Source: Macrocystis pyrifera
Taxonomy: Eukaryota > Sar > Phaeophyceae > Laminariales > Laminariaceae
Length of the DNA stretch: 64,000 nt
Reading direction: 5' to 3'
Assembly: GCA_031763025.1 (NCBI GenBank)
Contig: JASSKH010000001.1
Span: forward strand, 10,767,102 to 10,831,101
The notes under the pieces were generated by a model. That model had not been told where the DNA came from, made no database searches, and worked only from the letters and a program-made list of their open reading frames with translations. A program made the position numbers and the translations under genes. Shown here piece after piece: positions 53,501-61,957 of the stretch (the stretch's first letter is position 1; each line of letters opens with the position of its first letter).

Positions 53501-56500
53501 AGAGGGTAAAAAAAGAAAAAAAAAAACTCGACTCTTTCGACGGGATGCGTGGATCGGCTCACTCGATCGAAATAGTCGGGATCGAAAAGGCTCTTTTTCA
53601 ACAGTATAAGAAAGCCCGACTTTGTCTCCAATCGGAAACCGGCTTTTTCGATCTACACGTATGTATATCCGGCTGCACAAGAACTAGCCTTAAACAGCAA
53701 AGTCCGACCCGAACGTTGCGCTGATACCAGGTATTAGCGTAACAAAACAACAGCTAATCTTGACCAAATAACGTACAATTACATACGCAGCAATGTTCGA
53801 ACAGATACATCAGTCTATTAATATTAATAGCAGTTTGAGATAGACGAGCCCGAGCGCATACGCGAGTACAGATTTCTGCACATCAGCTTACATATCAGGG
53901 CGTACCCTGGTCGAGTGTTGTAGTACCAGTTATATGCGCACAACATGATGGGTAATATGCATGTACCGTATGACACTACCGTATGTACCGTATGACACTA
54001 CCGTATGACACTGGGTGATAAGAAAACACACACCCTTGGGACGAATTTCAGGCCCGGTTTCCTCCAAAACATGGGGGGCGAACACTACGAAAATGGGAGC
54101 ATTTTGGAAAGATTTCGTCGAGAAGGTTGTTGCATGTATTATGACGCATCGCTCTCGTGTTCAGTATGCCCTCCCCTTCGACTAGCTTAGAAAAGTCCGA
54201 GGGGGGTGTGCGTTATCTTATCACCCTATTAATAGTGTTATACGGTACGACATCAAGTACCAGGTATAATACGAACGATGGAGTTAAAGCAGAGTGCGGT
54301 ACTAAAGATTCAGCGATCATTCCATCCGCAGAACGTTCACCGACCGACATCACGACATCACCCGCATCAAACCTTGAACCTTCCGAAAACCTTTCTGCTG
54401 ACGGTCCGGCCACTACCTGCTACGCGTACTACCAGGAGTAAGGCTGGTCGGACACACCAGGTTGTCCTTCACGGGGACTGGGATTTGCACTTCGCATGGA
54501 TACAACCGCACTATCGTAACTCGTAACACACGCGACCGGCGTGATATCAATACTGCTGCTGTATAATACAATGGATCTATCTATCATTCACACAGCAGTA
54601 TTAATAGTTGAACTGTTGTTTTGAATACCGAGCGTGGTACAGCAGCAGTAGCTATACAGCGAAGCCGATCGCCAACTCTCTCGAACTCAAGTCACAGCTG
54701 GCAGCTGACCTACCTACGTACGTACTCCGGTCGAAAACCCGTGCTTGTACACCTGGCGAACTGGTGGCACGGTATATAACCACGCACCGATCGAAATACG
54801 ATGAACCTACAGCCAGCTATTGTGCACGTACTGATCATAAATCATACCTGGTACAAGGTAACGATGTGTGCGATACAGCAGTTAGCAACAAAAGTCGTAC
54901 GCCGTACGTACAGAAAAAATACGGCGTAAAAATGTACCCGAGGACACCAGTTCGTCTAGAGGGCGCTCCCGGGTCGCGAATCGACGATCACTCGGCCCAC
55001 GCAAGCAGCGTCAAAAGAAGAAGCAGAAAGCCACACCCCCGACCTTCCTCGGTTGTGCTATGCCTCCATGCTACGTACGAGTGTGCACATCCCGTCCTGT
55101 CGTCTCTCCTCATATCCCAGGCAGGTGCTTCTGCGTACAATATAATAGTGGTGCTGCATCTCATTCATTCACGTACGTACGGGGCAAGATCTGCAGCAGT
55201 GAATCAATCCATCATGTCAGCAGACGCCGCCGCCGTCGTTGCCTCCGCCGCTCGTTCATGGCCTATTATATTCGACCAAGTATGTTCCCCTACCGGAGAA
55301 GCCCTCTCTGCCTCCCTCACAAGGCTCGAAGTTTGTGCTATAACATTAACATGCCAACCCTACCTACCCCTCTCGTCCAGGCGCACGTCCAGGAACGATG
55401 CCGGTGACGACGGCGATGGTGACGACGCTGGTGATGACGACGACCATGTCCACAGGCGAAACTCAACATGATACGAACGTCTGCTATTATTAATAATATT
55501 AATATGTGTTACTACTGTAATACACACCACACCTACAACAGCAGTACCAGTACCAGGCAATACGGGGGACCATAGTTAATAGGACCTACGGTACACACAA
55601 ACACCCATATATTTCCATATTTTTACTAACAATATTTGGTCCTATTTACTATTGCCCCCCGTAATCGTATATACACCAGGTGGGTAGTAGATGGTATGCT
55701 ACGAGACAACATACAGAGTAGGTCGACAGCTGCAGCAGTTGTCGACAGCCGCAAGCATCGTGCGCGGCAGCTACTATTACTAACTGCAGACTGGCTGTAG
55801 CAACCCTTGAAGCGCTGCAGTCCCGTTTTTGGGGGCAACCATAAACCCTAAGGGCCCATCTTAACGGCGAACACAAAATTTCGTTCAATCAGATGTAAAT
55901 TAAATCAGAAAAAAAAAAATCTACGAGTATTAATAGTCAAATTGAAAGAACCGAAAGTCCTCGATAAGATGGGCCCTTAAATTAAACTAGAAAAAAAAAA
56001 AAATCAAGTCAAATTGAAAGAACCGAAAGTCCTCGATAAGATGGGCCCTTAAATTAAATTAGAAAAAAAAAAAATCAAGTCAAATTGAAAGAGCCGAAAA
56101 TCCCCGTTAAGATGGGTCCTCAGAATTTGACTGGTTTATCCCCTAAAGGGGACTGCAGTTCTCAAAAAGTACCCGAGGTCACACGATGGTCTATTCAAAT
56201 AGTCAGAAGTTTCGAGACAGAAGAATCACAGGCACACATACCCGTGGTACATAAATACTAGATGTACGTACAAGAAAAGTAACTTTGGGCAAAAGAAGAG
56301 GCAATTTGAGAATTTGAGGTAAAAAATCGTCGACCCTCGATTCTTGTACGTCAGGCATGACATCACATGCATGATACACCACAGACAAGTCGTACTCGTA
56401 CATCACATGCATCAGTCAAAAAGACGATGAAAAACACTGGGAAACAAACAAAAAAAAAAAAAACGGGCCGATCGAGATACGATGGCGATATATATGATTG

Positions 56501-56722
56501 TGTGCGTCCCCCCGAGCGTGCAACCTCATGGCTAACCTTGAGGGTGGCAATCCATCGCCGTCGGGCCTCCACCCTGTCCCCCTCCATGCCTTTGATGTAC
56601 CGATTCGGGATCTCCATGATCAAAGGGTAGCCATCCTCCGCTAGGGCCGCGCCGGTGGGCTCTGCTGCTGTCTCTGCGGACACGTCCGCCAGGGGGTTGC
56701 TACAGTCCACAAAGGTCGACAT
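37435..56722 (-). CDS. SEC14-like CRAL-TRIO lipid-transfer protein (7 exons)
   Basis: Exons in coding order are 56722-56537, 46821-46716, 46238-46114, 42613-42527, 41410-41306, 38496-38389 and 37587-37435 (stop), giving 289 aa with every phase matching. Family marks in order: an Arg-rich CRAL-TRIO-N end (EARRRWIATLK then WREEEKVDAIL), the pocket entry (KNPEGSIVYYEIPGQI), HHYVYITEYLW, the strand KLLTCMDMKGAKL, YPERSYKIFILNAPWWF with its floor residues, then TRAKVVVCGSNFL and VDLDNVPTAVGGND, the usual Asn-Val-Pro...Gly-Gly gate. Such proteins bind a phosphoinositide or similar hydrophobic ligand and move or present it between membranes, in the cytosol or at membranes. An in-frame TGA 27 nt before the ATG supports the start, although a non-coding first exon is possible. 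Introns are 0.5-9.7 kb. Intron 1 (56536-46822) holds an antisense LINE; intron 6 holds decayed copies of the exon 6 end. The ligand cannot be told from sequence. Confidence 0.93.
37840..38100 (-). pseudogene. two decayed tandem copies of the SEC14 exon 6 end
   Basis: In intron 6, minus-strand text at about 38085-38045 (ATCGACCTCGACAACGTCCC, read IDLDNVPK) and about 37885-37845 (GTCGACCCCGACAACGTTTG, read VDPDNVWK, followed by GTCCGTG) repeats the last 10 codons of exon 6 (VDLDNVPT) and the intron start after them. The first has a 4-bp insertion relative to exon 6 and the second a TAG just upstream, so neither looks functional. Confidence 0.6.
38237..38343. mobile_element. palindromic MITE, copy 15
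   Basis: It lies in SEC14 intron 6, 46 bp after the exon 6 donor and between it and the decayed exon copies. Confidence 0.8.
38639..40125 (-). mobile_element. family B retroelement 3' part with C tail, followed by a truncated family A copy
   Basis: Minus-strand reading gives a family B 3' region of about 550 bp (40103-40060 and 39220-38746, split by a hAT element) ending in a C tract at 38731-38745. A family A end follows (CTCCGTCTCGAAATGG...AACAAATGAGTAC) with its own tail at 38639-38658. It lies in SEC14 intron 5. Confidence 0.75.
39221..40059. mobile_element. non-autonomous hAT-like element with GACCCG subterminal repeats
   Basis: 839 bp bounded by inverted repeats CAGGGCTTTTCGCGGGTCA and its complement, flanked by an 8-bp duplication (GTTTTCAC at 39213-39220, GTTTTTAC at 40060-40067, 7 of 8 matching), the hAT signature. 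Both ends are packed with GACCCGACCCG units in opposite directions around a unique core (about 39560-39740). There is no transposase ORF. A related site without the insert is at about 6792-6815 (GCATGTTTTACAGCGTCGTT). Confidence 0.85.
40517..40700 (+). mobile_element. truncated family B copy with an A-rich then C-rich tail
   Basis: A C tract (40513-40559) is followed by the B 3' end (GGCATTGTAGGGATGCGAGG...CCATGCATGATAATGAT). A 22-bp A-rich run and GTACCCCCC follow, so this copy has both tail types. It lies in SEC14 intron 5. Confidence 0.65.
40945..41085. repeat. GGTTT-type pentanucleotide array
   Basis: TTGGTTTGGTTTGGTGTGGC and variants, in SEC14 intron 5. Confidence 0.75.
41181..41287. 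mobile_element. palindromic MITE, copy 16
   Basis: It lies in SEC14 intron 5, only 18 bp from the exon 5 donor (41306/41305). Confidence 0.8.
42640..43182 (-). mobile_element. chain of four C-tailed retroelement 3' ends (B-A-B-A)
   Basis: On the minus strand the order is B (43181-43097), tail, A (43068-42987), short tail, B (42979-42913), tail, A (42886-42706), tail (42705-42662). All four share orientation. The last A copy keeps the coding-end text EAKQEGDKISKKFLCNSWKQ, matching the LINE C-terminus at 50250-50300. It lies in SEC14 intron 3, next to exon 4. Confidence 0.8.
44020..44545 (+). mobile_element. chain of three family B 3' ends joined through C tracts
   Basis: B copies at 44052-44320, 44345-44410 and 44441-44535 each finish in GATATCGAGTAC or a close variant and a C-rich tail; the first is preceded by another C tract (44019-44050). 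Later copies are more strongly 5'-truncated. It lies in SEC14 intron 3, antisense to the gene. Confidence 0.8.
44698..44800 (+). mobile_element. truncated family A 3' end with C tail
   Basis: It reads ATCAGGAGCAGGAACGGTAC, then GGGATGCGCTGTGAATGGTC, and ends CAACAAATGAGTACCCCCC. It is a short 5'-truncated copy. Confidence 0.65.
45453..45503. repeat. perfect 18-bp inverted repeat, 15-nt loop
   Basis: CGAGATGTTTTGGTAAGG (45453-45470) and its exact complement (45486-45503). It lies in SEC14 intron 3. It could be a tiny MITE or a hairpin RNA source. Confidence 0.6.
46370..46680. repeat. degenerate pentanucleotide array (GCACA/GCAAA)
   Basis: AGCACAGCACAGCACAGCAC and variants fill most of SEC14 intron 2 (46715-46239). 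Confidence 0.8.
47163..47269. mobile_element. palindromic MITE, copy 17
   Basis: The ends are intact. It lies in SEC14 intron 1. Confidence 0.85.
47505..47830. repeat. TAC/CAC trinucleotide array
   Basis: A TAC run (47530-47580) passes into degenerate ACC/ACT/ACA units to 47830. It lies in SEC14 intron 1. Confidence 0.8.
48021..48078 (+). mobile_element. very short family B 3' end with C tail
   Basis: About 40 bp (CCGTCATACGACTACGGCAA...TATCGAGTAC) followed by 18 C. It sits just upstream of the LINE copy starting near 48087. Confidence 0.55.
48427..48746 (-). mobile_element. SINE family 1, full length, inside the LINE reverse transcriptase
   Basis: The head (48746 downward, GTCCCCGGTGGCTTGGTAGG), a clean B box (GGGTTCAAATCTCACC) and the full body are present. 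It interrupts the RT reading after KLQGDKQGC. Confidence 0.75.
48940..49047. mobile_element. palindromic MITE, copy 18, inside the LINE
   Basis: It splits the RT text after IENVLEYT; the LINE frame resumes at RRWRIEVTVN. Confidence 0.85.
49304..49389. mobile_element. small palindromic MITE (family E) inside the LINE
   Basis: CTTTTTAGCACTCCAGTCCC ... CGGGACTGCGGTACTAAAGG. LINE text continues on both sides (KMDAIQTDSHLNTRI | TLMNVIIPKLEYAGE). Confidence 0.75.
51451..53039. mobile_element. foldback element, arms about 650 bp
   Basis: Arms (51451-52140 and 52390-53039) share CGATCGATGTCTGTCGAGGACTCG-type text, GGGGCTCCGACCCACCC and CGCCGCAATTTG-type ends. A second, tighter palindrome lies in the loop (52205-52345; TTTTCGAAAGAAAACC). 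It lies in SEC14 intron 1. No coding region is recognised. Confidence 0.7.
54013..54226. mobile_element. TIR element (family G), deletion derivative, 214 bp
   Basis: It has the same ends as 35463-35969 and the same right part (GTTGTTGCATGTATTATGAC, GCCCTCCCCTTCGACTA), but lacks the middle third. It lies in SEC14 intron 1. Confidence 0.6.
55561..55665. mobile_element. palindromic MITE, copy 19
   Basis: The ends are intact apart from ATTGCCCCCCG. It lies in SEC14 intron 1. Confidence 0.8.
55806..56170. mobile_element. family E palindrome split by a tandem-repeat insert
   Basis: The E ends (GCGCTGCAGTCCCGTTTTTG; AAGGGGACTGCAGTTCTC) surround an insert (about 55848-56130). Its ends are GGGCCCATCTTAACGG and GTTAAGATGGGTCC, and its core repeats a ~73-bp unit (CAAATTGAAAGAACCGAAAG, GATAAGATGGGCCCTTAAAT). 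Relatives of the insert are near 18895 and 19640-19770. It lies in SEC14 intron 1. Confidence 0.6.
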
Positions 56723-56830
56723 GGAGTTTCTACCGGTTCGTTCGGCTCAGGCTGTAGGCGACAACGCCGCTCCTATGCTGGTTTTGATGGCAGCTCCGGG
56801 AGAAAACCTGCGCGTTTGTCGCTGCTGCTG

Positions 56831-56866
<36 letters not shown>

Positions 56867-57472
56867 GTGATGGTACTATTTGAGAGAACAGCGTGAGGAG
56901 ACAGGCGTGTGTGGCTTTGATGATTTTCGTAGTAGATGGCGAGCCGTGTTCTCCAGCTGCCAGAGAGACGCGCCGCTCTTGTGTCTCTCCGGAAGAATGT
57001 TCTGTGCCAAAGAAGTTTTTGGGGATGCTGCTGTTAGTCGCCCTCTTAGCACGGTGGTCTTGGTGCGTGATATTCGCTCTTCAAGAATGAGCTGTGTAGC
57101 TGTAGAGAGCAGGTACCAGTGGGGAGCCGGATGTTCTCTCGGGCGAGGAAGATGGCCTGTCCTCGCTGTGTGAGTGACAAAGTGTTTTTTTGGTCTTTCG
57201 GAAAAAAAACAATCGGCGGAACTGATGATATGAAGATTTTCCATTGAAAAGGCGTGTTTTTTGGCGGGAACCGGGGTTATTGAACCTTCAGGACGAAGTG
57301 CTACGTGAGGATGCACACATGTGCTGACTAGTGTAGTGCTGGCAGTCACAGACGTCCTGTGAGGAAGAGAGTGGAAGAACGCCGAGCGAGATACACAACA
57401 CTCTCGGTCGTGGTGAAAACCCTATAGGGTGTAGAGCTGGAGGTGCACGGTTATCGAAAAGGACAAAACAAA
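56723..57472. promoter_or_regulatory. divergent intergenic region between the SEC14-like and ferredoxin genes
   Basis: The two start codons face away from each other 750 bp apart, and both 5' UTRs and promoters must fit here unless non-coding exons exist. It contains an interrupted CTG array (56821-56871) and otherwise looks unique. Shared regulation is only an inference. Confidence 0.45.
56821..56871. repeat. CTG trinucleotide array
   Basis: A CTGCTG run with a few ACTG/GTGG breaks, about 100 bp upstream of the SEC14-like start codon. Confidence 0.85.
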
Positions 57473-60400
57473 ATGAGGGGTTTTGCCGCGTGGACACCAT
57501 ACCTGGCGGTTCTCGCAGTGTCTGGAATCACACAAGGTAAGCACAACGTACTGCTGTAGCTCCACCCACAGAGAAGATAGCATCAGGAAGCGGGTACACC
57601 GACAGCGGCCAAGTTAGAGACCAGGGCGAGAAAGCACACCCGAGTTCGTTGGCGCCCTCAAGCCGTCGATGTAACTGCTGTAGCGCTCTCGCCCAAAGTA
57701 GGAAAATCCTCCACGGCAACATGACAGACACCACACATGGGGCCATCAACATACAGCAAGCAGTACCTTCTCCTGCGTGTCATGATTTATTGTTGATATG
57801 TTATGTTTATGAGGTTTCATCATTGTGGAGTCAACTCGAGTGTTGTACCTGGCGACAGGCGACGTTTTGTCGCGTTTCTGCTGGTGTGCAGTGTGCAGCA
57901 GGAGGCTTAGGGCGCGGGGTGGACACTCTTTACGTACGAGTGCTGGCTCGCTGCGAGTTGATGTTGCACCAGGGAACCTTCGCGACCGAATTCGAGGATC
58001 ATGAACGCGAATAATCCACTGCCAACACATGTGTTGCGTGCGCGAGTGTTGCGTGCGCGAGTGTGTTGGGGGCTGCGAGTTTCGAGTTGCGAGTATCACT
58101 GTTCACTACTGCTGTATCATACTACGTACAGGTAGTTGGTTGTGACAGCAGTTGTAGCGAGTACCAGGTATTATGGTACGCAACGTACATCCCGGTGCCT
58201 GGTATCTGGTGATCGTCCTTGTATCACGTCATGGGCAGAGAGGCGCACGAGGCTTTGCGCGCAGAAGCGTTTCGCACCTTTGCACCCTGTGCGCTTCGCC
58301 CAGCACGACGTCCAGCAGGCCGATGTACGATCGTCCTTTGAGCCTGTCGTTGCCTTGTGTTGGCAGGATCGAGAGTGGAAACAGCAGTGTGAAGCTGCAG
58401 TGCAAGCTGCAAAGCTGATTGCACCGCAGTATAACAACTGATACCAGATAGATAGATATGTATGCTTTATTCACTCGAGGGCTTGTGAGTTGCGAGTCTG
58501 AGTGGCGAGTAGCCCGAAATTCCCGCTTTCGTCGTATAGCTTGCCAGGTATAGCCAGCCCACGCACGCCCTAAGAAGCGACACACATCAAGGGCAGAGAT
58601 CAAGGCTAAAATCGAGCACACAGCCACCGCTTCCGTGGAAGCCGTGTGATCATGTGTATACACAACAGTATCCGTACAAGTATTAATATCGTGGCAGCAG
58701 TGTGTATTCATGATGACTCTTGCTATCATACGGCGGCAGCGAGCCGACAGAGTCTTCCACACGGTCCGTCCGTACCGTAGAGCTAATATTTAATACCTGG
58801 TACTTATAATAGCAGCCCACCCTCTTTCTTGTTGCCGCCCACTCGACGCTCGACTCTCCTGCTCGTGGGTCGCCAACAAAAGGATATTGCTTGCTGCTGC
58901 TGTTGTGGTCTGCACTGCACTGCTGTTTCGCTCGCTTGGGCGGCGAAGACGGCCAGTAATGGACAAACCTTGATAGTAGATCTTCCTGGGGTAGCTAATT
59001 AGGCACTCTGATTGGCTAGGGGTATGTTTTACGCAGCTTAATCAACTTTCGAGTCTTTCCCAGCCATCCCGAGCCATCCCGAGTCAACTTAGAGTCTTCC
59101 CAAGCTCAGCATCCACGCCGGCCGAGCCAACCTAGAGTCTTAACAAGCACAGCATCCCAGCACTGACCACTGGCATAGGGTTCGGGTTAGGGTTAGGGTT
59201 AGGGTTGGGGTCGGAGGGTCGGCTTCAGGCGTCCAACACAAAACCCCCATAAAGATCTACTATCAAGGTCTGTCCACCCCTCAAGACGGCAGCTACGGTA
59301 TGTATATACGTCAGTACGTTGCGACCCCTGTCTCTTGTCGATGATTATTATTCACAGCATTACGGTGCTACTGCTGTATTACGGGGGACGATAGCTAATA
59401 GGACCAAATACTGTTGGTAAAAATAGGTAAATATATAGGTTTTTATGTATACCGTAGGTCCTATTTACTATGGTCCCCCGTAATGGTACGAGGAGGGAAT
59501 GCTTGTTTCCTTCCTTCAAGCCGTCAGTGACAACGTCGTAACACTCCACACCTTGGACAGATAGATGATCTACAGATAGATGATCTACAAATAGATCATC
59601 CAGATCCTAACCTACCGTTATGAGAGTTGTGCAGGATCTGCATAGTACAGATCCAACCCAGCAAGTATGTCCTGCAACAGTAGATCATGCACATTATTTT
59701 GGGCTCCCACCCGGCACCGTGAGCTAATCATGCGTACAGGTCAGGGATATATCAGGTATTTAGTATTTGCCCTGAAAGATCTACTTTTTGTAGATCATCA
59801 AGTGGGAATCGATCGTCTGTCCGAGGTGCGGAACATTCAACACTACTAATACTACGTTAATGTATACCAGGTATGTATTGCAGCAGTGCAGTACTACTGA
59901 AAAGTACCGCATAGAGCACCTTGTCGTAAACCCAACTTTGCGCGTTGCTTGTTGCGGCGCAGGCTTCGTCATCCACGGCTTGCCTGCCGTGCGATCAGCT
60001 GCTGCTGCTGTCACGGCGTGGGGGGGCAGCGCTAGGCGGGCAAGACCAGCCGCGCGGCCGTTAGTTGGCATGCAGATGCACAAAGTCACGATCGAGGTGG
60101 GTTTCGGTTGACAGGGATCATACCTGTACGCTACGAGTAGCGGCATCTTTTATCTTGTGTTGGGACCTGCCGCAGCTTGCCCGGGCTAAGTGGTGTGTTT
60201 CTGAATCCAGGCATATATATATACATTACGTCGCCAAAATGTGGGTGCAGTTACAGTTGCAGCCGTATACAGAAGGGTCTGCTGCCATAACGGTAGTTGC
60301 GGTGTTGCGTGTGGTGGTGTGTTTTTGTTGCACAATATTGATAGCGGGAAAGTGCGCCACCCTGAGCGCTTCGCGACTCCCCTGGACAGCTCCACCGTTT

Positions 60401-61957
60401 CGTTCGATCAGCTTGTGGGAAAAGGAAGCGCGAGTGGGTTTCCTATTGATATGGTGGGGTGACGACCGGCCTTGTTGACGAACAACGACGACAACAGCAG
60501 CAGTCACGCTTGCACTTTCCGTGGTTAGCAGCACTTGTACACGAAGTATCTGAATTGCAAAATAGGTTAGCTTTCGTACGAGTACGAGGGCGCTCTTCGC
60601 ATTGTTAACACCGGTACGTATGGCTGGTGGCTTGCCCTCAAATTCCAGTGCTCCACGAGCGTCAACCAGTAGTCGCTCATTTGAAGTTGTAGTTTTGATC
60701 TTCGACTCGGTAGCGCAGCGCGCGTCAACATGTGGCATGTACCCCCTCCTGCGTCTACGGCAAGATAAGCAACGAAGGAGAATGCTACCACAAGAGCGCC
60801 AAACGAAGAGAGATATTCCCCAGGTGCATCTGGTACGCTGCGCCAGTACAAGGTAGTCGTCTTTGTTTTTGCCACCGTGGTTCGGAGGGTGCTTGCGCAT
60901 TGTGCGCACCGTGCGATATGGCGCAAAAGCGAGGCTGCCGAAAGCGCCGATACTCGTCATGATCGGCAGCGAAACCGACGACTCAATCGACTGACCGACC
61001 ACCCGCTTCGATCGACGCTCATGGCACAGTAGCATTGAGATTCGAAACAACGCGGAAACCGTCACGGTGCGGCTCTTCCCTCGCCTCTGCGCCCCGTCCC
61101 TGCCGCTTACCCACCCCTCGCCTTCCCCATCACCCTCCCCCCCCCCCGCCCATCTTGCCGACGCAGCACGAGGGAAAGTCCACCGTTTTGGAGGTGGACG
61201 AAAACACGAGCATACTGGAGGCGGCCCTAGACAACGACATTGAGCTCCCTCACGACTGCAAGCTCGGGGTGTGCCTGACCTGCCCCTCGCTCATCGTCAG
61301 CGGGGACGTGGACCAGAGCGAGGGGACCCTCGACGACAGCGTCATGGAACAGGTGAAGGCGTCGAATCGAAGAAGCCGCGGTAGTTGCCTCGAGGGCGCG
61401 ATCTTGCTTCGGCGTTGGGCTCGCACGGGGGCTTTTTACTCCAGTACCAAACCCCTTTGGTTCCTGTGTGTTTGCTTGTTTCTCTGTTTTCTTCTTCCCC
61501 GAAGATACACCGCCCGGGCCGAGCCGGGCCGCTGGCATGCCCCGGAAAGTGTTGGGGTTGAGAGTAAGACTTTCCCGGGGAGTTCCACTCTCCCCGCGTT
61601 GGGCTTTTGAAACGTATCACCGTTGTTCGTCGCAAAATATGCAGAAACGCCGAGGGAGGCCGTGTTGTGTTGGCACCCTGGCACAACCGTATCCGCACCG
61701 AAAATTTGCCGCTCGAGTAGCGCCCTCCGGAAAGCGGAAGTCTGCTAGCGTGCCAAGCTGTTCCCGCGGTCCAGCTGCCATAATGCATTAAAACACAATG
61801 CTAACCCCCCCCCCGTCTGTCCCCCGTCTATTACCCTCCTGGAACCGCGCGACAGGGATTTGCACTGACGTGCTGCTCGTACGCGAGGTCGGACGTAACT
61901 ATCCGGTCCGTAGAAGAGGACCAACTTGTCGGCGCCCAATTCAGCGATAGAGTGTAA
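57473..61957 (+). CDS. petF: plastid [2Fe-2S] ferredoxin, nucleus-encoded (4 exons)
   Basis: Exons are 57473-57536, 59963-60096, 61167-61352 and 61856-61957 (TAA), 161 aa in phase. Exon 1 encodes a signal peptide (MRGFAAWTPYLAVLAVSGITQ) and ends in GTAAGC. Exon 2 continues G-FVIHGLPAVRS and a basic Ala/Arg stretch, so a Phe sits where ochrophyte bipartite presequences are cleaved. The mature domain starts near HKVTIE. Cluster ligands are Cys97, Cys102 and Cys105 (PHDCKLGVCLTC) and Cys134 (GFALTCCSYARSD), spaced x4, x2 and x28; Cys135 is an extra neighbour. It carries electrons from photosystem I to FNR and other stromal reductases. Intron 1 (2.4 kb) contains a telomere-repeat element and a palindromic MITE. 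Length and C-terminus (EEDQLVGAQFSDRV) suit a plant-type ferredoxin. The symbol petF is by family; paralogues in the genome are likely. Confidence 0.95.
58961..59276. mobile_element. TIR element containing telomere-like repeats
   Basis: Terminal inverted repeats of 25 bp match at 24 positions (TGGACAAACCTTGATAGTAG... and its complement at 59252-59276). The interior has two near repeats (GAGTCTTTCCCAGCCATCCC; AGAGTCTT) and a TTAGGG array at about 59175-59207. No ORF. It lies in ferredoxin intron 1. Confidence 0.65.
59175..59207 (+). repeat. interstitial telomere-like TTAGGG array
   Basis: It reads GGGTTCGGGTTAGGGTTAGG and continues for two more units before decaying into GGGTTGGGGTCGG. It is short, internal to a TIR element, and not a chromosome end. 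Confidence 0.8.
59378..59484. mobile_element. palindromic MITE, copy 20
   Basis: The ends are intact. It lies in ferredoxin intron 1. Confidence 0.85.

Noticed and set aside
54608..55471. Longest open frame in the window (287 codons, plus strand)
   Set aside because: It lies in SEC14 intron 1 antisense to the gene, shows no recognisable domain, and runs through ACGTACGT and TACCTGGTA repeats; a chance frame is likelier.
60226..61065. 279-codon minus-strand frame in ferredoxin intron 2
   Set aside because: It is antisense within a well-supported gene, with mixed low-complexity Arg/Ser text and no family resemblance.
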